Part shown: positions 23,991 through 35,307 of the stretch, in pieces
How positions within the stretch are numbered: position 1 is the first letter of the stretch
Layout of the letters: every line of letters begins with the position of its first letter
NCBI GenBank assembly: GCA_025766275.1
Contig: JAFKAC010000009.1
Coordinates: forward strand, 1,116,001 to 1,180,000
Length of the DNA: 64,000 bases
Source of the DNA: Lactarius indigo
Lineage: Eukaryota; Basidiomycota; Agaricomycetes; Russulales; Russulaceae
Direction: 5' to 3'
Position numbers and translations under genes: made by a program
Notes under the pieces: generated by a model
What the model was told of the DNA's origin: nothing
Databases searched by the model: none
The model's input: the letters and a program-made list of their open reading frames with translations, nothing else

Positions 23991-26211
23991 GGCGGTTCAG
24001 AGACGGTCGTGCGTTGTATGATGGTTGATAATCAATCGATGGTGGGCAGAGGCAGAACTCGACCCGAAGAGCGCGGGCAGGAAAAGCCGGCTCCGGGAAG
24101 GTTTTGCCTCCCGGTCCGAAATGGTCCGATCGAGCAAACCAACCTCCTCTCTACTAGCGCACGCACCAGCGATCAATCTGGTCCAGACAACCCACTAACT
24201 CCTCTCTGTTTTTTTTGTGAATGTGCAAAACAGTTGTCGTCGTCGTCGTCGTCGTCGTGTTGCAAATCGAGTGAAGTAAACGAAACCCAATAACACTCGC
24301 GCCCTCATACGCCCACCCACCTCGTCAGGTAGCGCTCGCGCCGCGGAGGGTCAGTGTCAGCCGCGGACCCGGGGCAGCTCAGTGCGCGCTCGTTGTCGAT
24401 CTTCCCTGGTCCCCCGCGAGCGTGTTTGAGAGCCGAGCTTCTCGGTGCATCATCCATCCCGACCTCGAGCGCCTGTCTTTGTCTCATAGTTGTGATCCTC
24501 GAAAGCTCTCTCCATCATCACTCCATCATTTCTAAGCAGCTCGGCCTGCTGTTAGGTATGAGGCCGACCCGATGAGTTAATGGGACCCACCCCGCTTACC
24601 TGAGTTCCTGTAGGTGTGATCCCGGCTCAAGTAATTATGTGGCCTCGTGCCGGTGCTTCAGGTTTCAAGTGATGCAAGTCGAGCTTTCCCGGGGGCTAGG
24701 CCTCAATCGGAAAAGCTTTCTACTCCTACCTTGAATCCCTTCTTCCGAGGAGACGAATGACAAGGGATGAGAGACCCCGGCAGGTGTGTGGGAGAATGAA
24801 AAATGATACGTAGATAGCGGAAAGGTTTGCAGAGCAGGTCGTCTCGTCGTTCCGTGCTAGTGCCGATTGTGTGACAATTAGAACATGAAAAAACAAATAT
24901 ATCTTAGTGAACTTTTTCCGCGAATTTCCGACACAATTTGTCTGCATCTGTCTGCATCGTGTTCTCTCTCTCCCTCCCTCCACAGACTTAACAAATCTTT
25001 GACCGTTCGTTGGCACATGTTTTTTTTACCCACGTCTGTCGTCTGGTTGCTGCTGCGCAGAGAGAACTTGATAGGGGTCACAATGCTTGCGAGCATGTCC
25101 GAGTCCTGTCTGCCTTGCTTTCTCCCTGCGCCCTCCTTCACGTCGACTCCCACAATATCACTCCGGTTCGGATTGAATTGAGGACTGTAGGGCTCCAGTG
25201 CACCCATCTCGCTTAGGATGGTCCCTATCGAACTGAATTCTGTTTTATCTGGTGTCCCTATCTCGTGCCGAACACGATGCACTTTTGTTCTTCCTTGGCC
25301 GTGCGGTCGCAGTGTGCTGCTTGGCTGTGCATTTGTTTTTCCATCTATAACGTAAACTCTGATCAATATCGCACTTGTTAACATCCCGACCTGTCACTAG
25401 GATTCGTCCCCCCCTTCGTGGGCAATTTCTCTCTCGGATCTTACGACTACCGCGTGCATTTCCTACAATTACTATGCTAGTTGACAAATTCCTTCGGTGG
25501 GGCGACGCAACAGCTGTTTGCGAAACCGTGTGACGATATTTGCTGGTATGGAACCCGCCGTCGTTTTTTTTTTATGTGCCTTTTTGTAGTCTGGTTCCTT
25601 GTTCTCAATGCGTTGTTGTTGCTAGGCGTAAAATGAGTGGTGGAAATATGATCAACGTCTTTGTTTCTCGCGATCGTGCGGGCGCTATACTGCCGACGTC
25701 GCCGCTTCCCTGAATGCGTGTGTGCGCAGCTGTCATGCGTGTTGTACGTGTTGTCAGTTGTCAGTTCTGTCATCTTCCCCTCCTCCCCCCCCCTCCCCTC
25801 CTTCTGTTCGTTGACAGACTTCGCTGACAAGAATCTGCATACCCATATCGAGACCATCTTGAAATCGATCGATCGGAACAAGCCTGAGGGCCAAGCCCAG
25901 GGACACAAAAGTGCTGTGGGAGCGCAATAACTGTACTGTATGCATCGCCGCGCGCTTCTTTTTTTTCCCTCTTTCTTTCCCCGTCTGTCTCCCGTTGCTA
26001 CGCCTGCCTGCGGCTGTGAAGAAATGCAAAGATCATGATGGTGCCAGGAACGCCGTTGTAATGCAATCATTCGCGCCAGACAAGGTATAACGGTTAATAT
26101 CTGGGTTGTCTTCTAGCTTAGCGTGGCGTCTTCCCAGCGTGACCTGATGTTTTTGAGACATGTTCCCTTTTCTTCCACATTCAAGCTTCGAACTCCACCC
26201 TCCGGGACATC
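23991..26211. other. intergenic region upstream of ACBP
   Basis: No supported gene. It includes the ACBP promoter at its left and a short GTC/CGT trinucleotide run near 24236-24260. Short open frames on both strands are Ser/Arg-rich or low complexity and match no family I know. The interval is divergent between ACBP (minus) and the small gene at 26212 (plus). Confidence 0.45.
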
Positions 26212-26837
26212 ATGGACACCTCATCAAATTTAGCGCCATTGAGAGATGACTCGGCACAGGCGCCCGACATCGGGAGCCGGTCACGAGGACACAAAGGGGT
26301 CAAGCCACCTTGCCTATCGCCCTTATTCGACTTCCTGAAGGAGCTTTTTCCCTTCGGGACTATCGACCTCCAGCCACACCAGGACGTCTGGGGTGATGGT
26401 CTTCTCCTCGCGATAAATTCAGGTGTGTGCCGAGATGGCAATCAAACATCTTTCTGAATTTGCTCACGAGTAAACAAACAGAACAGAACAAGGATTTGAT
26501 GGTGTTTCAGACGCTCGAGCTTCCAGCCCCCCGGAGCAGTCGCACTTTTGGGAACACCAGCGCCCATTTAGGCTTTCTACGTCTACATCCCCGCAAGCAC
26601 AGATGAAAGTTCTAGTGGCACAAGCATCACTTGTTTCAGAATCAACCACCACCGTCCGTATCAACGAGCGAGAAACCGTGCGTGATCAAATACACCACTT
26701 TCTTCCTTGCTAAGGTGACAAGGGCGGTTTCTCGGGGCCCGCGCCGTCGGGACGGTGCTGTCCATGACAGGACTCCAACGGCCGACAGTACGCAACGCCC
26801 CTTTAACGCCCTCACCACCAGCTTCGATGATATCTGA
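26212..26837 (+). CDS. small unrecognised protein, three exons
   Basis: I do not recognise this gene. The case for it is structural. An ATG at 26212 opens a frame to a GTGTGT donor after 26422. A CAG acceptor at 26486 restores an open frame, and a GTGCGT donor after 26677 with an AAG acceptor at 26714 restores it again to a stop at 26837. The result is 174 aa. The protein is hydrophilic, Ser/Thr/Arg-rich and has no transmembrane segment. It contains FDFLKELFPFG and an Arg-rich stretch SRGPRRRDG. The second intron would be only about 37 bp, at the lower limit for this window. It may be a fragment of a longer gene or a chance model. Confidence 0.4.
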
Positions 26838-27594
26838 CAACTTCGGGAAGGCGCTTACGCCTTGAAGGATCTGGCTACCACCCGATTGGTGCCCAAAGTT
26901 CTGATACGACTTTCCCCACGGTATCCCGGCACGGCCGCGCCGTATATAGCACCCTCCGTCGGCAAAGAGAGTTGCGGGGATGAGCGGCGAGGACAACCCG
27001 CGTGGGTGGGATTATGGTGTGAGCCGAATAATAAATAGTGGATGATCATTGAACCAGGGGAGAGAGGTTGCATTGACCCAGACCTGGATGTCAGGTGTCA
27101 AGGGACAGGCGGTAAGCCGCTGCGTAGAAGGGATGTTAGGTAATCATCCCGGACCCCAGTCCTATTTCGTCACGGCCGCCGGGCGAACTTGTACGTATGA
27201 TACTATCTATAATTGTTCTAGATAGGTGTGGTAAGAAGGGTCCCTTCTGGAAACCACCTCGCCCCATCGAGCCTACTAAAAAGAACAACGACCAACTGAA
27301 CGTTCTGTGGTTCCGTTGTGTACGATTGGTCCGATGCACGGAATTCTGGTGGAGGTAGCCCGAAGGAAGGAAGAAAGCCTGGCTTACTTGATTGTAGGTG
27401 TCAGTGGATGGGCTACTTCGGCCTTCTCGGATTCAGTCGATTGGCGCGTTATGCGTTACCATCACGATACGTCACGAGCGTGACCTTCCATTGGGCCGCT
27501 CAACCACCCAAACTCCCCCTCATCGTCAAGCTCGCCACCGACGCCATTCAAGATCTTTTAATATTTCAACACCATCACCACAAAGTGACCAGAG
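26838..27594. other. intergenic region
   Basis: Open frames exist on both strands near 26660-27070 (a minus-strand one reads KLSDIIEAGGEGVKGALRTVG), but none has splice or family support. The right part should contain the promoter of the PH-domain gene. Confidence 0.35.
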
Positions 27595-29205
27595 ATGGCG
27601 CAGTCAGCGGCACCTCCGACGCCCCAAGAAGTGAGCCGCAAGCTCTCTATTCACTCGGCCATAAAACCCAAGGTGAGAGTGGTTGCTCGGTTGGGGTGGC
27701 GCTTCCCGCCAGCCAGAGGAATCCCATCTTTTTTTGGTCTAGGCCGCCTCGCATTCTAGTATTCCCGTCTCTGGGACCGAATCGGATTCTGATTCTCCCG
27801 AACACGTTGCTGCTGCGTCTGGCTCGGTGCTGCCCCCGCTTTCCGCCATCGTAGAGCGTCGACGGGCAGGCGAGGACTCTGAAGACGACGAAGAAGACAC
27901 CGGTGCGTGGCGCACGGCCGACACCCCACGTGCTGCCGGCGAGAGCGACCTCCGCGCGGGGTATCTGTGGAAGAAGGGGGAGCGGCGCAAGGTGCGTCAT
28001 GAAAAATACTTGCCAAGCAGATTTAGATGACGCCGCTATTGGGCGCTCAGACCTGGAAACGGCGCTGGTTCGTGCTGCGCTCGGCGCACCTAGCGTACTA
28101 CAAGACGTCAGCCGAGTACCAGCTACACCGCCTGCTCGACCTGCAGGACGTGCACGCATGCACGCCGGTCACGCTCAAGCGGCGCGAGCACACGTTCGGC
28201 GTCGTGACCGCCACGCGCACATATTACCTCCAAGCCGAGTCGCAGCAGGACGCCAAAGCGTGGGTCGCCGCTATCCGCGCCGCGAGGGAGGCGCAGCTCG
28301 CCTCGGCGGCGGCTCCGCCCGGCGCAGCAGGTTCCGTGCCATCGTCATCCCCCCCGATCCCGATTCCAGGGCACTCCTCCCTGGTCACAGTCACGCCGTC
28401 GCCCCCCTCGCGCATGCCGCACGCGGTGACTTCATCTGAATCGGAGGATGCTTCGCCAAATACGCAACGCATGATGTTCGCTCCGCCGCCGTCCGTGCCC
28501 GGCGCAGCACCCTCGTCACCCAGGATCGGTGGGCCGCCCGATACATCGAAAGTCGTCATGAGCGGCTATATCACCAAGATGGGGAAGCGGAAGAAACTGG
28601 CGCAAGAGGTGGTTCATGCTGAATGGCGAAATGCTGATGTATGCTGGCAGCCACATGGTGAGCAAAGCAAACAAGCAAAGCCCCCTCTCGGTGATCGATG
28701 TGGGGTGTTTCTTTTTTTTCGGAACGCTGACGAGCAAGTTGGACAGGACACGAAGATGCACCGTCAAATACCACTCTCACAGATACTGGATGCATTTGAA
28801 TACGATGTTCCTCCTGCCACTGCGCCACCATCACACTCTCGAGGGGGATCGGATGAGGTGGACCACACGTTGCTGAAGCACACATTCAAGATAGTGACAA
28901 CGAAGCGGACGTTGGTACTGTGTGCTCCAAGCGAGGAGGAAGAGATTCAATGGCTTAGCGCAGTCCGTGCGCTCATCGCGCGGAGGTCTGGCGCTGGCGT
29001 TGTGCCGGGGGATATACTAGGCACGCCGGCGCCGAAATCTGGAGGGATCGATCAAGGCCTTGTGCAGATGGTTGCCGGATCGGGATCGGGAGGGGGAATG
29101 AAAAACAGACGAGAGGCGCCGCCGCGCAAGATTAGCATCAGCGGCAGCGGTGCGGGGGTGTTCGCACCTGGGACGGCCCCGATTGCCGAGGAGAGCGTCT
29201 CTTGA
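27595..29205 (+). CDS. tandem PH-domain protein
   Basis: Protein with two pleckstrin-homology domains, probably a phosphoinositide-dependent membrane adaptor. Exons: 27595-27672, 27743-27991, 28051-28657 and 28747-29205. A disordered acidic N terminus precedes PH1 (AGYLWKKGERRKTWKRRWFVLR through WVAAIRAARE). A Pro/Ser linker follows, then PH2 (SGYITKMGKRK, WRKRWFMLNGEMLMYAGSHM, then DTKMHRQIPLSQILDAFEYD and IQWLSAVRALIARR), with the invariant Trp in both C-terminal helices. PH2 is in two frames: the homology moves from frame 1 to frame 2 at 28591-28596 (AAGAAA), then returns after the 89-nt intron 28658-28746. One extra A, or two missing, explains it. Without splicing or correction frame 1 stays open to 29205, so automatic annotation would hide the break and lose the WRKRWFML strand. 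Confidence 0.85.
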
Positions 29206-30599
29206 TGAGGGAAGGGGAAGAGCCTTTTTCAACCCTGGCCGTCTGACAGTCACCACGCGTGCGCGCTTCTGATTCCGCTCTGTTTTTTTTTTATTCCAGC
29301 TTTTTCTTTCTCATTTTTTCTTCTACTTTTTCTTCTTGCATGATTCCCCCTCTGCTCTCATTGCATACGCTAGCTTACCCCCCAAAAAAACCCAATCGCT
29401 GTTTCGTTCGCTCTCACGATGTATCACTTGTTCGGAACAAAGCACAGTGTGCTTTCTACCATTCGTCCGGACCATTCATAGCATTGATATTATTCTATAG
29501 CTCACGTTTCCTTTGTGGGAGAGAGGGTAAGGTGACCACAGGGAGTGGGTTGATGGACGGTAGGGCCATCATGATGCTGACAAGTAAGGATTTATGATAG
29601 ATGTTTGGCTGACTGTATGAAGAGTAATCAAGTTTAGGTGAGGACGGTGGCTTCCATTCATGATAGTGAATGGTATATTGCGTTACACACAGAGTTGATG
29701 ACTGAGGATTGGCAGAGACTCGAAACGAGGGGGGTTGCGACAAGCGCGGAAGCTTTTGCAGCTCTAGGTATAACCATATCGGGAAGTGGGGCCATGGGTA
29801 TGGGCAGAAGCAAGACCGGTGTGTTTAAATGCCGGGATGATGGACTAATGGGTTTTCCGTGGCGGAGTGGATGGGATCAGTAGGGATCGGGGGATGTGCG
29901 AATGCTGACGGGACAAGACAGACGCCGCTGCAAGAGGGGGAGGGAGGTGAAGACGGGGAGGGGGCAGGGAGCGACCAAGAGGGTGGGAGGATGGGAGGAA
30001 AGTGTGAGCCTTAAAGAGGAAGTGAGGAACCGAGGGAACGGGACGATTTGTGCCTTTCCGATCTGAGCGGCTAGCCGTAAATAACCACAAGTAAAATTAA
30101 AGTCCCGCGAGCATGGATTAGGCGCCGGCGTGGCCTCGAGTGGTGAGGCACTGATATCGTACGTGGCTGTGTCGACCCTAGTTGTAGTAGTATGTTGTCG
30201 AATATCGCTTAGGGTGACTGTGTGAACGGGGACGGAGGTGGTGGGTCATGTGTACTGGGTGGAAAGAGAGGAGAGGGAAGGAAATGAATAGGATCAAGGT
30301 CGTTAAGGGATCTGCTTAGACGTTGGGGTTCCTGGGGTCCCTGATATAGAACACGTAACTGTTTATCGCCTTTGGCCCTTTCGACATTGACTTGATTATG
30401 TGATCATGAGCCGCACTACGGTCCACTTCGCCCCCCCCGGCAAACGCTTATAACAAGCGCTTCCGTTCCTTCTTCGCCCTCCGTCGCCCTCTCCTAGTTC
30501 CCCTCCCAACCCTTATAGGTCCACTCCTCCCACTCACAACCTTTCCCCAAGTTCTCCTCAATCTTAGTCAACCTGTTGCACCTACTCTCCTCCGTGGCT
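29206..30599. other. intergenic region
   Basis: Pyrimidine-rich 3' flank of the PH gene, then purine-rich sequence and a CT-rich block (about 30460-30600) directly before the next start codon, as in many fungal promoters. No gene recognised. Confidence 0.45.
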
Positions 30600-33232
30600 A
30601 TGCACGACTCTCCCTCCTCCCCACGGAGATCAATCGCGCCTGCTCCTCCAAAGCAGCACCAGCCTAAGAAGGCCGGAGCGCCCAAGGCAAAAGGCGCGGT
30701 GCGCGCCAAGTCGGGCTGCTACACGTGCAGGATCCGTCGCAAGGTAAATGTTTCCGTTCCACTTCATAGACGCGTCTGATCATCCTTCGCGCTTGTCCTC
30801 TAGAAATGTGACGAGCGGCCAAACGCAGAAGGCCGCTGCGAAACATGCATCCGTCTTCGCCTCCAGTGCCTTGGCTTTGGGCAGAAGCGCCCCGACTGGC
30901 TCAAGGTACGTATCGGCGCAAAGCAACGTCGGGTGCCACGGTCTCATCTTCTCGGTTCACAGGAGAATAATAACGTCACCATGTTCCGTGAGAAGATCAA
31001 AGACTTTTTGGCAGCGCAGGGCATGATCAAGGGCCACTCTGGCTCCGGAACGCGCTCTTCTGATCAAGAGGGCATGCTCGTCCTCGTCACCGACCACGGC
31101 CGATCTGACACTTCCAGCCCCCATTCTCCGGCCCTATCCATTGACTCGAGCGAGGACCGCCGACATAGTGGTCATAACATTTCCAGTCTCCGTCACGATC
31201 CACATTACCCTTCCATTTCTCTCGCTGCTCAGCACTCACACCCCGGTTACTCTTCTCAGCAGCAGCGTATGTCGTTCTCGTCCGCGAGGGAGTCGTCTCC
31301 GTTGAACCTCCCACGTCTTCCGTCAGCTTACCATGCCCTTCCGGAAATGGCTGATGCGCGAGAAGGAATGAACTCGGAGCTCATTCTGCCGTTTTCGCCT
31401 CCGCCCACGTCGAATAATATACTCCCACCGCCCCCTACCTCCTTAGTCTCTCCCATGTCTCAGTCTTGTAAGAATCCGTACCGTTATTGAACTATGTACC
31501 TTGTACAGTACTCAATGCCCCTTCCTTGGTTTGGCAGGGCATCATAGTAATCAAAATCCCTATCCTTCTTATTCCGCGCCTCCAGTCCCTCCTCCTCCAC
31601 CAGTTCCAGTTCCGCCACCACCACCACCACAGCAGCAAACACAGCTACCCATAGCTCAGGTGTCTGCTCAAGCGTCAACAGTCAACGTCCCATTTCACGA
31701 GCACTCTCTCGCCTTCATATCATCAACAATATGTGTTCGAAGAGGACGAATACAACAACAATGAAGCCGAACAATTACATTCAACTGGCTACTATGTTGA
31801 GTCTTCGAGTCTTAGCCAGAACATTGCGCCGTTCATGTCGTCCCATCAAAGTGGATTAGTGAGGCATTATCTGGACCACGTCCTACGGAGACAGTACCTC
31901 TTAGCCGACACATCCATAGCCGAGTTTATCATCCGCACCGTGCAGGAGAACCCAGCGGTGCGCGACGCCGTCTGTTTGCTTGCGTCACTGCATCGTGAGT
32001 CGTTACGGCACGGGCACCACAACTTCCCGGCGGCAGCAGCAGCAGCCATGACGGACGCACTCGTGCTGCAGAACGACGCGTCGACGGACTACAGCAAGAC
32101 GTACAAACGCATCTGCACGAACCTGCGCACGTCCGCAGCGGCCGGGTACACGGAGGGCGAGGCGATGGCGGGACTGTTCGTCGTCTCTGCGTTCCTCTTT
32201 CGCGGCGGGCGCGGCGCGTGGCAGGAGTTCCTCTCCGTCGCCGCCGACTGGGTCTGGAACGTGCTGCACGCTGGCGGGGACCCCGCGGAGACCATCATGC
32301 GCTGCTCGGACTCGCAGCAGTTCATCATCAAGACGACGTTCTGGTTCGACATCCTCGCGTCCACCACGCGTCTGCAGACCCCGCGCTTCCTCGCCATCTA
32401 CCGCGAGCTCTGGTCGTCCCGCCGCAGCGCCTACATCGAGGCGAGCGGCGGTAGCGCGCGGCAGCTGTCGATGATGAGCGTCATGGGCTGCGAGAACTCG
32501 ACGGCGCTCGCCATCGCTGAGATCTCTGCTCTCGCGTGCTGGAAGGAGACGCACGCGCGGCAGGGCACGCTGAGCGTACCCGAGCTCGTTGACCGCGGAC
32601 GCGCGATCGAGTCGGAGTGCCTCGTGCACCCGTCGCCGACGCCGGCGCACCCGTCGCTCGGCGGGCTCGCCGGTGGCGGCGACGGCGGTCCTTCCGCTGC
32701 TGCTGGTACTGGGATGTACGGCGCAGGGGCAGCAGACGTCGAGCTCGCTGAGAAGCGGCGCCTGACGGCGGACATCTTCCGCGCGACGGCGCGCGTGTAC
32801 CTCCACTCCGTGCTGTCGGGCGAGTACCCCGGGTGCCCTGAGATCCGGGACGGGGTGCAAGACACGATCGAGTGCCTGCGGCGGGTGCCCGCAGGGGGGC
32901 ATGGCCAACAACAACAACAGCAGCAGCAGCAGCAGCAGCAAGAAGGCCTTGGGCAGCAGAGCAACGTGTCGCGCTCGGTACTGCGCAGCGTCGTATTCGG
33001 AATATGCCTCTGTGGGTGCCTCACGGACGACTATGCAGAACGCCAGTTTCTCCTACGAAGGCTCGACGAGGAGCAGGCGGAGGGCGTCGGCAATTGCGCA
33101 GAGGCGCGCTCGGTCATGGAGCAGGTCTGGAGCCGCCGCGTCGCGGCGTCCGCTGGTGGTGGCAGTGGCTCGTCGCTAAGCTGGCGAGACGCCATGCAGC
33201 AGTTTGGAGGCGAGTCGCTGTTGCTCGTATGA
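30600..33232 (+). CDS. Zn(II)2Cys6 fungal transcription factor, copy 1
   Basis: Binuclear zinc-cluster regulator with a fungal-specific TF domain (Fungal_trans_2 style). Exons: 30600-30743, 30804-30905, 30963-31467 and 31538-33232. The Cys6 cluster is split across exons 1 and 2: SGCYTCRIRRK, then KCDERP, CETCIRLRLQCLGFG. A Ser/Pro/Gln-rich linker follows, then the helical domain from SGLVRHYLDHVLRRQYL to the end LSWRDAMQQFGGESLLLV. A CAA/CAG run near 32905-32941 encodes about 11 Gln. One join is unresolved: the linker frame before 31710 and the SYHQQYVFEEDEY frame that follows differ by one base and I see no intron of normal size between them. The best GT-AG pair there would be only 22 nt. 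Targets are unknown. A related gene follows 2.1 kb downstream. Confidence 0.85.
32903..32942 (+). repeat. CAA/CAG repeat coding polyglutamine
   Basis: A CAACAACAACAG followed by repeated CAG encodes about 11 Gln within transcription factor copy 1. The length is likely to vary between strains. Confidence 0.85.
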
Positions 33233-35307
33233 GGAAGAGAAAGTGGGGGGGAGGGATGGAAAAGAGATGAAGCCTGCTCTTTCACACCCCCCACTGGTCA
33301 TTTCCCCCCCTCAACAGCACAGGTCCTCAATAAATGACAATCTCCTCTATCTCCGTCCCCCCCCACACGCCCCCTTTTGTTTCGTCTTTCGTCCTCTGCG
33401 TGCCTCTCGCGTGCGCCTCCCCCCCGCAATCTGCGTTTTTCCGTTTCGCCGGTGGGGTTGGCTCGGATGGCCAAGAATGCAATCTATCACCCATCGTTCT
33501 CGTGTGCCTTGGCGCTCCCCTGAGGATTGCGGGCGGTGCTCATGATTCGCAGGGGCTCTTCGCTTCTCTCCCCTTGGGGTGGCGGCGGCGGCGGCGCGGC
33601 ATTCCCCCTTCATCATCTGAGGCGATTTTAATTAGGACGAAAATGGAACGAAAATGGGTCGAAAAAAATTCGAAAACGCATGTTGAGTCGTGAAAAAGAA
33701 AAAGAAAAAAGAAAAGAAGTCCAAAAAATCGGTTTATCATTTCTTACCCCTGCTTCTCGCTATCGTGCTGCTTGCTCTCTCTTCGCTCTCGTTCAACTCA
33801 CTCATCTCTCTCTCTATCTCTCACGGTTGTTTGCAATACATGTATGTAGTCTTAATCAAATGCATGAAGTTTGAAAAATGATGGTAGGTGATGCAGATGC
33901 AGCAGGTTCAAAGTCGTTACATAGTACATATTATGCGGTGTAAGAGACAACTGATGTGACTTTTGATGAACGTTCGAATAGCGCTCGATCGGAGGCTAGG
34001 GAGGGGCACCATGCTTTCTCCTGTACCCAAGATCGCGGATGGATGGATGGGCCGAGCGTTTTCCCCCATTGTCTGCACCAGGGGCAGCAGTGCAATAGCA
34101 GTGCGGCACGAGTCAGGGGGGGCCGCAAGAAGGGCTTCTTTTCTCTTGAAACTACCAAAAATAGTGCGTGCGCGTTAGCTCATATCGGGCTATCTATCTG
34201 GCAATCTGTTCATCTCACACACACGCACACACACAGCCTTTGTTTTTGCCTTTCGAGTTTGGGGTAATTGCGTCGTAGTCATAGTACTGTACAGCGTGAA
34301 AATATGACAACGTATCATTTTGTGAAGAGCGTGTAGAAATTATGAAATACGGGTGATGTAGAGAGGCACCATGTGGAAACATCGGGGAAGAACTCCGACT
34401 GCTGAATCAGAGCTACACCCGTACTATTATTATTATCAAGACGACAAGCTGGTGAGGTGCGCCTCTACCCGGATTAGTGGCGAAGGGTCGCGATAGATGG
34501 GGCAGGCATGTTGCGTCGCCGAGCAAGCAGAGCCTCAGAGCGGGTACAGACGTGTAGCCTAGGAGTCAGATGGCGGATGTCTTGGAACGAAGAGAGGAGT
34601 GGCAAATTTTGATGGGGGAGGGACGGGGGTGGTGATGACACACAGGTGATCGGCCCCCGGGGGTGAGGAGGCGCGGAGGAGGGAGACGGAACAACAGAAA
34701 GGACATCGGACTTTCCGCAAGTACGAGGGAGCGGAGGGTCATAAGAACGACAGTTGTTTTGTGTGAGAGAGAGGAAAGGTGAGGAAGGGTTTGGGAGCCA
34801 AGCGAACGGAAGTAATAAAGGTGATCGGAGGGGACGAAAGTACGACGGAGATGGAGGGGCATAATCGGCCGCACTGAAAGCGAGATCAGGAGAGATTAGG
34901 TGAGCCAAACTCAGCGGCGCGTAGATGCAATGGACCATGGCGACGAGACAGAGGGGGGCGAACCGAGTCGAATCGAACGGACCGAGCTGGTGGAACGAAT
35001 CTGGAATGGTCTCGTGTCCTGGTCCGGGGAAATCCCAAGGCTCACACCGGCCTGCCGATTTGGGATGAGCGAGATTCCCTTCAGTTCCGTCTCGTTTATT
35101 TCACCAGCCAGTGCTGGGCCCTGTCCAAAGATCGTAAAAGAGATCAATCTCGCAAACAATCTCGCATGTCTCCCTCATAACCATCCTCCCCCAACTCACC
35201 AACTCACTTTGCCTTCACCTGTTCGTTTTCTTTTTGCTTCTTTTTCTCTTCCCTCTCTCTCTCCCTCTATCGCCCCCTACAATATCCTCCTTCTTCCCTC
35301 GGCACAA
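33233..35307. other. intergenic region between the two transcription factors
   Basis: No gene recognised. Simple repeats include an AC/CA run near 34217-34235 and an ATT run near 34422-34435. The last few hundred bases before 35308 are CT-rich and are probably the promoter and 5' leader of the second factor. A long minus-strand open frame (34474-34938) is Ser/Pro-rich and looks like a shadow of this composition. Confidence 0.45.

Noticed and set aside
25477..26070. 197-codon minus-strand open frame
   Set aside because: Low complexity (Arg/Lys/Thr-rich), no domain, and no consistent start context; probably a chance frame in pyrimidine-rich DNA.
26661..26996. 111-codon minus-strand open frame (KLSDIIEAGGEGVKGAL)
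   Set aside because: It overlaps the better-supported third exon of the plus-strand gene at 26212-26837 and has no upstream or downstream exons.
32003..32941. 312-codon minus-strand open frame opposite transcription factor copy 1
   Set aside because: It is the antisense shadow of a GC-rich coding exon; a leucine run is just the reverse of the CAG repeat.
34474..34938. 154-codon minus-strand open frame upstream of transcription factor copy 2
   Set aside because: Ser/Pro-rich translation of a CT-biased promoter region; no domain or splice evidence.
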